Source of the DNA: Larus michahellis | Lineage: Eukaryota; Chordata; Aves; Charadriiformes; Laridae | Assembly: GCF_964199755.1 (NCBI RefSeq) | Contig: NC_133914.1 | Location: 4,047,868-4,111,867 of the forward strand | DNA: 64,000 bases | Direction: 5' to 3' | Part shown: piece after piece, positions 25,101-38,024 of the stretch | Numbering within the stretch: position 1 is the first letter of the stretch | Layout of the letters: each line of letters opens with the position of its first letter | The notes under the pieces: model-generated | The model's input: the letters and a program-made list of their open reading frames with translations, nothing else | What the model was told of the DNA's origin: nothing | The model's database searches: none | Translations under genes and position numbers: made by a program

Positions 25101-28100
25101 CAAATTTACACTTGCCGACGTGCTGTTGGAAACGATTCCGTTTTTTTGGATCAGGCAGGGCGCCTGGCTTCTATTTGCTAGTTTGGTTTTTTTTGGAAAT
25201 TCACTCAAACTCACTTTCCTCCATCAAATGAGACGAGGGAAAGCACTCACCACAGATGGCGATTGCGCCTGCAGCAAGAGAGGTGAAAATATAAATTAAT
25301 TGCTTCGTTATTGGGGCAAGATAACCCTGAAATGCCATATCACCTCTTCAAATGCAATCGTAGGACTGTATTGCATGATATCCAAACACCATGATGATGC
25401 GGGCTCTAAATAGAGTAGAAGAATAATGTAAGCTTCTAACGAACTAAAGACAAGCTCTCCGCTGTCCTTGCAAACAATTCTCCAACGCACTGACATGGCG
25501 ACGGAGCCTAAAGTCACGGTAGTGGCTGTGGTACCTACACACGAGCACCTTTGTCCTGGCTGCAACCAGGATGCTGAACGAGAGCCGGTCTTTCTCCTAA
25601 ATAGAGAGCTCTGACTTCCATCCAGGGCAAAGGAAGAGCAGAATTCCCTTCCTAGCCTGCTGGTAGATCTGCCGGCATGTTTTTCATTCTTTGTTTCCTA
25701 AGAAAATGAGGTTTTACACGATCAAACTGCTTCTGTATCTCTTACTGTTCTTCTCCCCCAGCTTTTGGCTTTGTGAGCCAGTCTCTGCCCCTCCGATAAA
25801 TATGGATAAGAGCTCGGTGACATGAATTCCACAAGTTTCTTGAAAACAGATGGCTGGGGAGAGGGAAGAGTGAGCAAAAGGCTTCAGCACAAGCCCGACT
25901 ATTATTAGAGACCAGAGACTTCGCGCCGAGGAGAGCCACCGCAGACACTCCCAACAGCGGGTACAGTTTCAGGGCTGGTTGTTTTCTTCACGGCACCAGC
26001 AGATCCTCTAAGACACTAATGCAGAGTTGTGCTCTCCTGGCAGCTACCTGCTGAATATAAGGTCGGATCTATGTGGATGCTGCCTCCCACCTCCCCTATG
26101 TCCAGAAACACGCGGTGACAGCTGGCCTGGAGATCTCCTCGCATCTCTTTCCCCCCTCTCCTTGCTCCCAACCGAGCCGGGAGCCTCGACCCATTTCTCT
26201 GCATCCTCGCTGCTTTTCCCTTTCTGCTCCCAACCGGAGTCTACGAATTTGCATTTCCCATATGGAGCACCGAGAGCTTTGCTATTCAAGGAAGCCCGTA
26301 AACAAGTCGCTGCCGAGGGTTCAAAAATAACTGCGCTGCACAGGGCTGCATCACCCAGCGACAGCGAGCGGCTGGGAGAAAAGCACGAAGAAAGGGTTTA
26401 TGGGGTTGGATTTTTTTTTTTTTTTTTGCGCGTGAGCCAACAGGAGATGCACTAATTAGATTTCCAAAGTGTCAGAGTCAGCCATTTCAGCTGGGATAGA
26501 GCAAAGGAGACTGCGTGATTTTGACAACCGTATGGAATAGCAATGCATAGGGAAGCCATCAAATATTCAACAGCCGTAGAAGATTCCAGTAAAGACATTT
26601 GCTTTGGCTCTTTGAAAATGAAATGGGGGGGCGGGGAAGAAGAAAAGCTGGGTATAGCACTAGTTATTCCCCAGTTCCTAATTAGTTCCTTTAATTTAAA
26701 ATATGGATTCAGCTCTACCAGCAGCTCAGCAAGCCTATTGTGCTATTAATACTTGCCTGGCATGATATAGTTAAAAATACTCCCACCCTTTCAAGACAAA
26801 ATGTAGCTTGGAAGTGTCACGATGGGAGGAGTTCAGGGATGGAAATCCTCTTAAAGGAATATGACTTCCCCCATGTCAAATAAACAATACGAATGAGCTT
26901 GTAACAGCCCCCAGGCTGAGCCTGTTCCCACTAAGAGCAAATTTGAAAATAACGCTGAATGCGGGGCCCTCGGGCCGCTTGCTGTCGGAGCTGTTTCACT
27001 GACAAAATCGGTGCCCAGCCAAATGGTAACAGGTTTTGCTGATTTTTCGCAGAGATCTGCCGCCCGGGGAGCAGGTGGGTTTGCAATTCTCAAGTGCCTG
27101 CCTTGCTCCAGACAGACAGCGCGAGGTCGAATTCAGATCAAAAGGCAGGATTCTGAAGCGTCCCCCGAGTCCTTGCGTCCAACCCCTCTCCTCGGGTGAC
27201 GCAGGAGATCCCGACCTGCCCAGTGCAACAGCCACGGCTAATTTTTCCGTGGCAGTATCTACAGGGGCTCTTTATGGACGAGGTCCTCAAGACACCACGG
27301 GCAGAACAAAACGTGCCTCTTCCCACAGGATTTGCGAGCCAAGGAAACAAGTCTGGGTTGGTTTTTTTTTTTATGGCACCTTTCGACTTCAGTCCGACGA
27401 GGAGGTCCAGGTCCATGCTTTGGGACTTTAGATCCTCTCAGGACAATAAGCAGTTCCCCTCCCATCTCCACCGACAATTCTGCTTCAAAACGGGTTAATT
27501 CCTGCTCCTTCCCGCTGGCTCTTCGCTCGCTGCCTGTAATCGCTCAGCGATACCAGCCTGGAGACAATACCTGCACTTAACGTTTGCTCAGTGCTCTTTG
27601 ATCTCTTTTTTTTCCCCACTAATGTGAGTTCATAATAGATCAATATATATGTTAAAAGAAAAAAAGACCAGACGCATCCACTGCAGCTGTGAGAAGAGGG
27701 AAACAAAGCCAGCCTTTCTGGAGGAAAAACACATCTCTCTCTTTTATGCAATAAACCCACAAACTGCTGCCGTACGCTAAAATCAATACCCGGAGAGACA
27801 CGCTTATGTTGCGATTGCCAACATAAGGGCTTCATTTTAATTAAAAAAAAGAAAACCACCCACAAAAAAAAAAGCCCCAATCCAGGCCCCGTGTGACACG
27901 TTGTCGGAGAGCTGCTGTCAGCGCGAGGAGACGAAGGCGTCCCGGTGCGTTGGGGGGGTCCAGTGCCACCGTGTCACTCGGGGAGGGGTACCGACAGCCT
28001 CAGCACGTCCCCGCACCCCGCTCCGGGGTGAAGATGTCAGCCAAGGGGTTAAAAAGAAGGATGGGACATTTGGGGTCCCTGCCTCGTGCAGCCCCCAGCT

Positions 28101-29608
28101 CTCCCCCCGCGCACTCGGGTGCAAAGCAGGAGCCGGCATCCACGGGGCTGAGCTCAGCCCGTCCTTCCTAAATGGGGGAAATCTAGATATTGACCAAAAC
28201 CGACCCCTCCAAGCTGTTTCAGGGGCTTTTTTAGAGAAGCCTGGAAGTACAGAGACCTCACGCAGCCCCTTCTCTCCTCCAGCACCTCACTTTCCCTTCT
28301 CACTCCCTTTTTCCCCCCTGTTTATCCAGGAATCATCTCAGCAAGAGACCACTCCAGCCTGAAATGGGGCTTCTGCTGCAGAGTGAAAACTGTCGAAAAA
28401 CCAGTTGTGCCCTCAAAATACCCTCGATGCTGCTGGCTGAGGGAACAGGAGTGCCCTTGGCCCGCGGCATTGCATTTTGAAGGCCAGGGAACTCAGCAAG
28501 CATCATTCCCGCAGCCCAGCCCTGCAGCATCGCACCTCGAAGCCAACAAGCACTTGCCCTGTGCCAGATCCCAAGGGTCTGCCCGCCTGGCACAGCCCCG
28601 ATCCCGCCCTGTAACCCAGCGCCGGAGGAACTGGTGCTTGGGAAGATGGCAAAGTTGAGCTGAATCCCTCGTGACTGTGAGCATCCGGGGTTTCCAGCTC
28701 AAAGCAGCCTGGAAGCCGACGCGTTAGATGATAACAATTCGCTTCGGAGATTAAGAACCTCGATTTTTCTTCGGAACTTCACCCAGAGCAAAGTTTTGAT
28801 TTGTCAATAGGAGAATCAACATGAAAACAAGCCCATACTCACCAATCAAAGGGATCTAAGGAATTCTGCTCAAGAGGGCGCTGCCCGGGTTTGGGTTGGG
28901 AGCGGGGTCAGTACTGTACCTGCATCCGCGCTGGTCTTCGGGGCTGGTATCGCAGCCCACGGCCGGACACCGAGCTCCTCTACCAGCGCTTGTGCCATTC
29001 TCACGGCACGCCCTGGGCTCAGCTTGCAGGGCCGCGGACCTTCATAAGCTATTGTGAATCCAGGCCTTACTATTTTCCTTAAAAACACAAGAAAAAGGAA
29101 AAAAAAAACCAAACCCCAACCCCACAACAGCAAGTGTTAGGGTAATTACAAGGAGGTTTTAACACGTCTCAATTTGCATTAATTAAATCAACGGGGAAGC
29201 TTCAATGGAGTAAATGAGGGTGGTTTTTTTTTTTTCTCCTAAGCGGCAGCAAATGCTGCGGCAGGCTGGAGCTGGGAACTCCAGTTTGCTGCATGTGCGG
29301 TGGGATGGGGAGGGATCCGCCGGCTGGAAGGGGCTTCCCAAGAGGGAGGGAGCCGCAGGCAGGATGGGCTGGGGGTGGGGAGGATGAGGGGAAGACTCTC
29401 AGCTCGAAGATCCCAGGGGCTCCAAGCTGGGTCTGTGCTGACACCGTCGGATTCCAGCCCGGAGAGCGGAAAGCTTTGAAGCCGGAGCCGGTCGGCGAGC
29501 GGAGGTTGCTCTGCGGAGATAAGCCGTGGGTAAGAGGAATGCGTCCATTCATACCCCAGCCATGCTGCAAGCACAGCTGTGAGGGGAATATAAATGGGCA
29601 ACATTTTT

Positions 29609-29639
<31 letters not shown>

Positions 29640-32330
29640 AAGCCACCGGTTTGAATATTAAAGCAGCTCAGACACATCGACATGCCTGGCTGGAAGCGAA
29701 CCCTCTCCAAGGCACAACCCTCCGGGGCAGGGGAGGGCTGCGCTGCCGACCTGCAGGTGGGTGCCCCGGTTGCCAACCCCCCAAGGTAGCGGAGCCCGTG
29801 TTTCCTTCCCACGTCCCTGAGAAGCAAAAATCCCTCCGTGGATAAAACACAGGGGATTTGCGGATAGAAAACCTGCCTAGTTCACGTTCAAACCCGCACC
29901 CCTGCGTTGTAAGGACATGGGGACCAGGAGCTGGTGCCGGCGGGCGGCGGTGGCGGATCGCAAACCAGGCTAACCCTTAACTCCTGCTTTTTGCCAGAAA
30001 ATCTCCCAGTTTTCCAGGAAGCCTGGAGCACCCTGGGCCACCTCAAAGACCGGAGGTCTTGGTTGCTGGCCCGGGCGGATGGCCGGGAAGGATGCTCTGT
30101 CCCTGCCCATGGCCTGGGGAACGCTGGCTCAGGCTGAGCTCTCCCAGCCCCTTTCTTTCCGACCTTTTGTGCCCAGCGGAGCAATCCAGGCAAGCTGGGA
30201 AATGGGGAAAACACCTTCCTCATGTGCTACGCCGGGGATTTGTGCCGCATCTTTCATGCACGCTGCCTGCGGCCTCCAGGCTGGAGCATGTAACAGGGAT
30301 CTGGAGGAGTGCGCTGCTCGCAAGGGGAGCCCGGCTGAGGAGATGGCTCCGGGCTGGATTTTAAAGCAGATGCAGCAAGTCAGTGAAGTAGGAAAATACT
30401 CGGAAAATGATGACCACATCCCACAGAGAGCAGAGAGGGGCTGATGGAGCAGAGGAAAGAGGGTATTTGCTCTGCTCCAGTGACCCTGGGGGCTTTTCTG
30501 AACTCTCCTTTTCTTCTGGTGGGGTTTTCCTTCCAGAGGCACAAGGACAATTGGGAATGGGGTGCTCAGGCTGGCTCCGGAGCGGGGAGCAAAGGGCTGC
30601 AGGGTCAGGCAGAAGGACATCTGCCCGCTTCCCCACTCCCCCAGCCCCACGGGCTCTGGGGATGGGAATTAGCTGCTTTCTGTGAACCGAAGGGTTAACC
30701 AATATCACAGTCACTCTCCCGGCAGGGTTGGTTTCTGCCACCCCCTTCCCGAAAGCCTTTACATAAGAGTCTTGCAGAATTTATAGCCTGCCTCAGCTGT
30801 GCCCCCCCCGGGCTGCTGCCAGCGCAGATCCCCGGCCGTACTAATTCGGGGAGGAAAATGGGATTTGATTCCTGCACCAGTCACTGTCTCTCACTGTTAA
30901 AACGGGACCTGACGGGCTCTGCCTGTCCCCCCCTCTCCCCGCCCCGTCTCCCCCACACAATTCATCACATACATCGACCTTGAATGTCCCCTCGGCGTCT
31001 CAGCAGAGCTGTCCTGAGGCTCCCTGGGTCGTCACACCCCAGCCTGCTCCCAGGGCTAGAAATGGTGGTTTAAGTGTAAAACAATTAAAATATATATATA
31101 TATCTGGAAGCCTCAAAAGCACCGGGGGCTTGTGGTGCTGTTCACAGCAGTCCTTTGTGTCACTGGAGAGTAGAGAAGACATTGAGAGATGTCCTCCCCG
31201 CCGCTGCACAGCCCTGCGCCTTCCCCCCGAGGCCATCCTGGAGCATCCGTGGCCCTAGGACTCGCCCTCCACTAAGAGGGGCTGGGGGCCACCAGCGAGG
31301 CGAGGACGTGGCCGTCACGGTGACACAAATAACTCAGACACCGGAGGAGCGAGATGCTGCTTTTCCACTCCTCCTTCCCCGCCCTGGGAGAAGGGCTTTG
31401 CCGGCCCCCGTGTCACCTGCCGTCACTGGGTGAGGAATGGCAAGTGCCACCCAAACCCCGTCTCCTCCAGCCTCCGCACCCCGGGAAATCCTGTCGTCTG
31501 CAGCAGCTTCTCTCTGCGACGGCAGGAGGCGAAGCAAAGCCAGGGCTGCCGTCCCCCTGCCTGTCCCCCAGCAGGAATGCCGTGCCGGTGGCGGCGGGGA
31601 CAATGCAAAAGCAGATGGTGTGGGCCAGGAGCCCGGACGTCCCCCGCAGCTGCCCGGGCGCCGTGTCCAGGATTGCCTGCCGCTTCTCCGGCCGCAATGC
31701 CAGCAAGGACCCTGGGGAGGGTCTCTGGTGGGGTAAATCTGTGCTGCTCCGCTGGCTTCAGCCCTGCTGCGGGATGGCTGAGGATCAGACCCCCCCTTTA
31801 AAAGCACCCCTTGGTCTGTTGTTACCCAGGAATGTGCCGTAGCTTCTTCCGAAGTGGCTCATTCCCACCTCCGGCGGGTGCCTGTTTGCAGCAGCGTTGC
31901 TCTTTGTGCTGCAGAACCAGGCTGGGATCTTTTCCCTCCGTCCCCGGGGCCGCTCTCAGTCCCCGTCTCACATCCCTGTGCTGCTGGGGTGCTCAGCGAT
32001 GCTTCCAGCCAGCCCCTTGTTTAAAACTTTCCTCTTTCTTTCCCCCCCCGCCCCAGATTTTAGGTGTGGAGTCAGCAAGCTGGCCGGCTTTCCAGGATGA
32101 CGGTAAGATTTTCGTTACTTTTGTGCTTGGAGCCCTGATGCCGCATCAATTTGGGCTCATCCCTTTGGCCGTGGTTGAACTACCCCCAGCCCACAGAGAC
32201 CCCCCCGCCTGCTCCTGCCAGATGTGCCCCAGCTGCAGCAGATCCAGCCAGGCCCAGCGAGGGATCGACGCCCACCTACCCCCTGTGTGCAAGAAGGGTG
32301 TCACCTAGGGCCCAAGTGACAGCCAACTCA
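22190..32330. other. Gene-free 10 kb between STMN1 and PAFAH2
   Basis: No exon of a known protein was recognised on either strand. The first half (22.4-27.9 kb) is less GC-rich and lacks repeats, unlike the rest of the window, which would suit conserved noncoding or enhancer sequence. Simple repeats are a T run at 26411-26427, a TTTA tract at 29604-29637 and a short TA tract near 31092-31103. Many short GC-rich open frames from 28 to 32 kb have no support. A lncRNA cannot be excluded. Confidence 0.45.
29604..29637. repeat. (TTTA)n microsatellite
   Basis: About eight tandem TTTA units with no interruption. No poly-A-tailed element is visible next to it. Confidence 0.9.
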
Positions 32331-32348
32331 GTCATTGTCCCCAGGGAT

Positions 32349-32354
32349 TTTATT
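32349..32354 (-). terminator. PAFAH2: PAFAH2 polyadenylation signal
   Basis: AATAAA on the minus strand about 205 bases beyond the PAFAH2 stop codon. It gives a short 3' UTR. Confidence 0.7.
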
Positions 32355-32558
32355 CCCTTAGCCCCACAGCCCTCACTGCAGGCGGTGGTGGGTTCTCCTG
32401 GAACACTTGCTGAGCACCCTGGCCACCAGACGTCCTCCAAGCATGGTCCCCAGGCCCTGCTCTCCCCGTGCGTCCTCCTGCCCTTGTTGTCTCCTGATTT
32501 TGGACAAGAAGCAGCCGCTTTCCCGGTGGCCGGCTCCCACCAGCGACCTCGGAGCCGG

Positions 32559-35500
32559 CTACAGGTTGGGGCGGCAGAATGGGGCTTCTGGAACAACCGA
32601 ATCTCCGATGCCTTCGAGGAGGTCGTCCCATTGATGGAACTCCTCTTCCAGGTCTACATGGGGCAGAGATGGTGAGGGGGTTACTACAGCGATGATCAGC
32701 CCGGCTCCAGGCGTGAAGGAGGAGCGGCCACCGGACCCCTTTGCTTTGTGCAACAGGATGGGAAGCCCCAAACCCAAGCCCAGAGAGGCAGCGACCCCCC
32801 CGCAGCCCGCTGAAATCAGGGGACCTCTCATGCCCTCCCGAGCCCCCGGCCAATGCACCCCCAACCCCACGCCGTACTGAGATGCCTTTGCAGGAAGGCC
32901 AGAGCCGCCCGGCTGGTGATGTCCAGACCCTTGTAGGGGTCGAGGGTCCCCCTCGCGCCGAAGATGCGGCTGAGGAGCTTCCCGGTGAGAAAGGTGAAGT
33001 CGGTCTGGCTCTGGTGCACGGATCCCCTGGGACAGAGAAGGGATCTGCTTCGGTGGGAGCTGGGGAGAGGTCCCTCCTGCTGGGACACAGCTCATCGGTG
33101 CTCCCAGGAGTGTGCCGGTGGGTGGGTGTCCCCAGCCCCTGACTCACAGGACGGTGATAATCTTTGTCTGGCTGTTTCTGGAGCTCAGCCTCTTCATTTT
33201 GGCAACGCTTTCCGGCGTCTGGAACTTCTCGGTGTTGATGAAGAGCACGGGCTTGGGCACCTCCGGGTACAGCGCGTTCTCCAGGGGGAACATCCAGGCG
33301 TCGAGAGCCACCGCGCACCTGCAGCAGGACGGACGTCCCGCGCTGCCACCCGCACCACGGCTTCCCTTCCCACCGGGATGAGCCACGTGTCCCCGGAGCT
33401 CCCCACGGCTCCTCGTCCCTGCTGCAGCTTACCTGAAGCTGGGCTCTTTCACCAAGGCCAGCACTGCCGTCACCCCGCCGAAGGAATGGCCCATGACGGC
33501 GACTTTGGTCAGATCGATGCTGTCCTGCAAAGAGGAGAGGGATGAGGAGCCTGTGCCCAAACCTCGCTGCAGAAGGTCCCTAATTAGGGAAGAAAAAGCC
33601 AAGGGAAGATCAGCAAAGCCCTCTGCAAGGGACGCTGTATCCCATTTTCACCGCCGGTGCAATGGGACCCGGCTTCCCCGGCATGCACGGGGGAGAAAAA
33701 GGAGGAGAGAGGCACCAAGAGGCCGAGACGGGGGAGGCTGTGGCTCTGCAGAGACCCTGCTTGTCCCAGGAGGAAAAGTCTGACTCAAGAAGGACTGATC
33801 CTGCCAGCAAAGGGCACCCGGACCGCCCCCCCATCAGCCAAACGATCCCCCCGGCCGGTCCTTCAGCACAGACAGACCCGGGTACCTTCAGCACGGAGAG
33901 ATCGAAGTCCTGGTGAAGGACGTTCGGGACAGATTTACCGCTGTCGATGTCCTCGAAGAGCCGGAGCGCTCGCACGCATTCCTCCGCTCTCTGATGAACC
34001 TGGGAGCGAGAGTTGCCCCTTCCCCGGTTAACCCAGCCCCTCCACCCCACAAGTTTGGGGTCGGGTCCATCCCCCCCCATCCCCCGACCTCCACCCACGG
34101 CCATCCCTCCAAAACCGCGGCGCTCAGACCCGACGGGGCTTTCCCCTGGATTACAGCAAACGTAAAAGCAAGCAAGAGGCTGCACCGCAGCGGCTCCCGC
34201 GGGGACGCAGTGAATTTATTGGAAGCGTTTCTCGTTTGGTTTGGTTTTAATTCAGTTAATCCGATAGCACAGACGGCTGGAGATGAGCAAAAGGAGGGAG
34301 CGGGGCGTGCAGGGGAGGGAGAGCCCGGGTTCCTCGCCACCCGCCCCCGCCGGCCAAGCCTGCCGATGCCATCCACCGGTGCAAGCCCCCGCGGAGAGCC
34401 CAGACCGCTCGTCCCACCCCAAAAAGTGACAAAAAAACTCCGACGAAAACCTCTCCCTGCTCCCTCTAATACAGAAGACGCCATAACTGAGGCTGACCTG
34501 CCAGCCATTTCCCTCTATTTAAAATTTCTCATTCACCCTCAACTTTTATGCTCACGGGTTCGTCTTTATAGGAAAACTGTTTCCCTTGTTTGTGCAATGC
34601 GCCACGAGACAGAGCGTACACAAAAATAAGAGGCTGGGAGGTGACTTAAGACTGCCAAAAGCACCTCCAACCGCTAAGTTTCCTAGAGAGCTTTTCTACG
34701 ACAAATCCCGACTCGCCGTTGTCCTTTTAAACGAAGCAGAAACGAGCAGGGGGGGCACTCGGCTCAGCAGGAAACCTTCTCGCTCCCCAGCAAGCAGCTG
34801 TCCCGGGTAATCCCGGAGAGACAAAAATCAGAGCGTGAACAAAACCCAGCAGCCGGTCCGGAGCCTCGCCAGCCGGCGGCGCTGGGCCGGGCACAAAGCC
34901 CGTCTCTCCCCGGGCTGCGGGTGACATTAAGCATCCGGAGGGGGGGGACATGGCAAAGCCCAACCCGGCTCCTGCCAGGGTCAGCTGGAGCCAGGCAGAG
35001 AGACCCCATGAAATAAACAGGGTGAACAGATCTTTTGCAGCTCGCATGGAGAAAGCTCAGCCCCGGTACCACGGCGGTACGGGTTTGGGAAGGGCAGGAG
35101 ACGAAGACCCCAGGGATGCGGGAGCCAGCTCGGCTTGCAGGAGGGATTTCATGCCTCCTGGGTCGCCCACCCTTAGCCCCCCACCCTGGTACCTGCTTGT
35201 TTCGGAAATAAAACTCCTTCTGTCCTTGAGGCACGCGTTGGTAGGGAATCCACTCCTCGCTCCCGGCCTCCGCCGGGCAGAAATACGTCGCGGAGGCAGA
35301 ATGGTCCCTGCAGCGGCAGAAGGGTGGGCAGCCACGTCGCCGGGGCACCGGCAGCTCCTCAGTGTCCCGTCAGCCCCGTCACCGCTGCCGAATTCGGCGG
35401 GGACCGAGGACACCCACCTGTGCTCCAGCGCTGCCACCGCGAAGCCCCAGGACGCCAGCTCCGAGCAGACCGAGGAGTAGAGGGTCCTGCAGGGAACCGG

Positions 35501-36340
35501 GGTGGGGGAGCGGGGTCAGGGCTGCCCCACCGATGCAAGGCAGGTCCGAGAGGGGACACGGGGGGGCCCAGGACACCCGCGTCCCCCTCCAGGCTCTGCC
35601 CCTGAGCTCAGCACCCCCAGCCCCGCTCGGGGCTCATCCTACCGAAAGGCTCCCAGGCCGTGGGAGAAGATGATCAGTGGGTACCTCCTGCTGCAGGGCT
35701 TGAAAGGTCCATTCCAGCTCACCGGCACTCTGCAGGAGCCTGCGGGGGGAGAAACCCCCCCAGAAAAAGGGGGGGACATGGAAAACAGGGTGCTGCTGCT
35801 GCTGCTGCAGGGGGTCCCTGCTCAGCTCCATCCCTGCCTGCAGCACAGAAGATGGGCTTGGTGTCCTTGAACCCCGCTAAGGAAGCGCGTCCCCAGGGGA
35901 CAGGGGGGGCACCCGGGATGGGGGACGGGGTGCTGGCCGCCCCCTTTACCGATGGTGGCGTTGAGCAGGGGCGCGCACCAGCGCCGGCTGCGGTGGGCGA
36001 AGTCGGCCAGGCCACCGCAGTACTCGTAGCGCGGGATCCAGAGCGGCCGCTCGGCCCCTGCCCGGGGCAGGCAGGGGTAGAAGAGGCGGAGGAAGAGCCC
36101 CTGGGGGACAGAGGGGAAGGGGGGGACGCGGTGGGGACAGCACAGAGCGTCGGTGGCCCACGTCCACGTCCTTGGCGAGCTCGGCTCTTGCAAAACCCGG
36201 CTGGCTGCGGCCACCCCTGCTGTGCATGGAACCCTGTCCCCGTCCCGTACCTGCCGCGTGTGGCCCACCATGACATCCGCGCAGCCCACCTGGTGGGGGC
36301 CCTTCCCCAGGGGCAGCGCCAGCGACTGCATCCCCCCCAT
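32559..36340 (-). CDS. PAFAH2: Platelet-activating factor acetylhydrolase 2
   Basis: Ten coding exons: 36340-36251, 36100-35950, 35739-35643, 35486-35418, 35307-35193, 33999-33886, 33524-33433, 33318-33148, 33026-32878 and 32653-32559. Phases close to 380 residues (human 392, the difference mostly in the TYFC..EEWIP loop). The enzyme removes acetyl and short oxidised acyl chains from PAF-like phospholipids in the cytosol and at membranes, and protects against lipid oxidation. The alpha/beta-hydrolase triad is intact: Ser226 in GHSFGG, Asp249 in ALDAW and His304 in GSVHQSQ, each ten lower than the human numbering. The N-terminus MGGMQS keeps Gly2 and Ser6, the pattern for N-myristoylation. Start and 30-residue first exon match human (..[15 protein letters not shown]). 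The 1.2 kb intron between the fifth and sixth coding exons (34000-35192) holds nothing recognisable. Confidence 0.95.
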
Positions 36341-36843
36341 GCTGCCACCGCCGAGCCTAGGTAAAGGCATGGGGTCAGGGTCTGTCCCCCACCCAGGGGA
36401 CCCCGACTCGGTCCCTCCTCCTTCCTGCACCCCTCTCCCATTGCCGGGACCCCAGGAATCCCCCCAACACCCACCAGTAAACGCCCTGGTAGCCAAAGGA
36501 GAAAGGAGGCTCCCGATTCCCTCCCCTCCGAATTCCCACGAGGCAGGTGGGGCTCAGCAGAACCTGTCCCACGGCCACCCTGCTACGGGGTCCCTGTCCC
36601 GGTCCCTGTCCCCATCCCTGTCCCCATCCCCATCCCCGTCCCCCCCTGCGCCTGGGCATGCTGAGGGCTGGGGGGAGGCAGCGTGGCCAGACACTGCGGC
36701 GCTGGGGTGGCCCAGGGGATGTGCGAGCGAGGGGCCAGTGTGGGGCTGACATGGCTGATAGCCCTGAGCACCCACGGGAGCCATGAGGACACGGGGGGAC
36801 GGAGCCCTGCACACACACCCCCCCCCCCCCCGCCCAGTGCGGA

Positions 36844-36976
36844 ACTACAGCTCCCAGCAGCTCCCGGGGCTGGGGAACCACAACTCCCAGTATAGCCCTG
36901 GGCTGGGACTACACCTCCCAGTATGCGCTGGGTCCCCGGACTGCACCTCCCAGTGTCCCTGAACTACAGATCCCAG
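36844..36976 (-). promoter_or_regulatory. PAFAH2: Cluster of five ZNF143/THAP11-like motifs upstream of PAFAH2
   Basis: Five close copies of the ACTACANNTCCCAG motif start at 36844, 36877, 36908, 36940 and 36963. The copy at 36908-36926 continues to TATGC and fits the full ACTACA..TCCCAG.ATGC site. ZNF143 sites usually sit within a few hundred bases of a start site. This cluster lies about 500 bases upstream of the PAFAH2 ATG, whose exon has an acceptor at about 36359, so a noncoding first exon near 36.4-36.8 kb is likely. Use as the PAFAH2 promoter is inference. Confidence 0.55.
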
Positions 36977-38024
36977 TGCTTCCCAGTGCCCGTCTCCCAG
37001 AGCCCTCCCCGCAGCCCCCAGTGCTCCCCCCAGCGCCCCCAGTTGCCATCGCAGCTCCCAGTACTCCCCCCAGCTCCCAGCACTCCCCCCAGCTCCAGCC
37101 ACAGCTCCCAGTGCCCCCCCACCCAGCTCCCAGTGCCCCCCAGCTCCAGCCACAGCTCCCAGTGCCCCCCCACCCGGCTCCCAGTGCCCTCATTTACCCC
37201 TGCAGCTCCCAGTGTCGTCCCCCTGCGACTCCCAGTGCCCCTCCCAAGGTCCCAGGGCTCCGCCAGCTCCCAGTTTCCCTCTGTGCCCCCCAGCTCCCAG
37301 CACACCCCCCCTCACCACCCAGTATCCCCCACTTCGCCCCCACCCCCCCCCCGCACTCACCAGTGCGCTGGGTCACAGCTCCCAGCACGCACCAGTGCGC
37401 CCTGCACTACAGCTCCCAGTGTCACCCCTGACCGTGGACTACAGCTCCCAGTAGCCACCAGGACAGGACACAGCTCCCAGTGCCACCAGTGCAAAATCAC
37501 AGCTCCCAGTAGCCCCCAGTGCAAAGTCACAGCTCCCAGTAGCCACCAGGACAGGACACAGTTCCCAGTGCCACCAGGACAGGACACAGCTCCCAGTAGC
37601 CCCCAGTGCAAAATCACAGCTCCCAGTAGCCACCAGTGCAAAACCACAGCTCCCAGTAGCCCCCAGTGCAAAACCACAGCTCCCAGTAGCCACCAGGACA
37701 GGACACAGCTCCCAGTGCCACCAGTGCAAAATCACAGCTCCCAGTAGCCCCCAGTGCAAAACCACAGCTCCCAGTAGCCACCAGGACAGGACACAGTTCC
37801 CAGTGCCACCAGGACAGGACACAGCTCCCAGTAGCCCCCAGTGCAAAACCACAGCTCCCAGTAGCCACCAGGACAGGACACAGCTCCCAGTGCCACCAGT
37901 GCAAAGTCACAGCTCCCAGTGCCCCCAGTGCAAAACCACAGCTCCCAGTAGCCACCAGGACAGGACACAGCTCCCAGTGCCACCAGTGCAAAATCTCAGC
38001 TCCCAGTGCCCCCAGTGCAGAACC
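36977..38024. repeat. Minisatellite built on the ZNF143-like ACAGCTCCCAG core
   Basis: The left part (36977-37440) has irregular copies of GCTCCCAG spaced by C-rich filler. The right part (37441-38024) is regular: 20 units of 28-30 bp, each opening with ACAGCTCCCAG (two have ACAGTTCCCAG, one TCAGCTCCCAG), followed by one of three tails (TAGCCACCAGGACAGGAC, TGCCACCAGTGCAAAATC, TAGCCCCCAGTGCAAAACC). The tails alternate in blocks, which shows higher-order duplication. Two units at the junction (37406 and 37438) still read ACTACAGCTCCCAG, linking the array to the motif cluster next to it. Long minus-strand open frames through it are artefacts. Confidence 0.92.
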
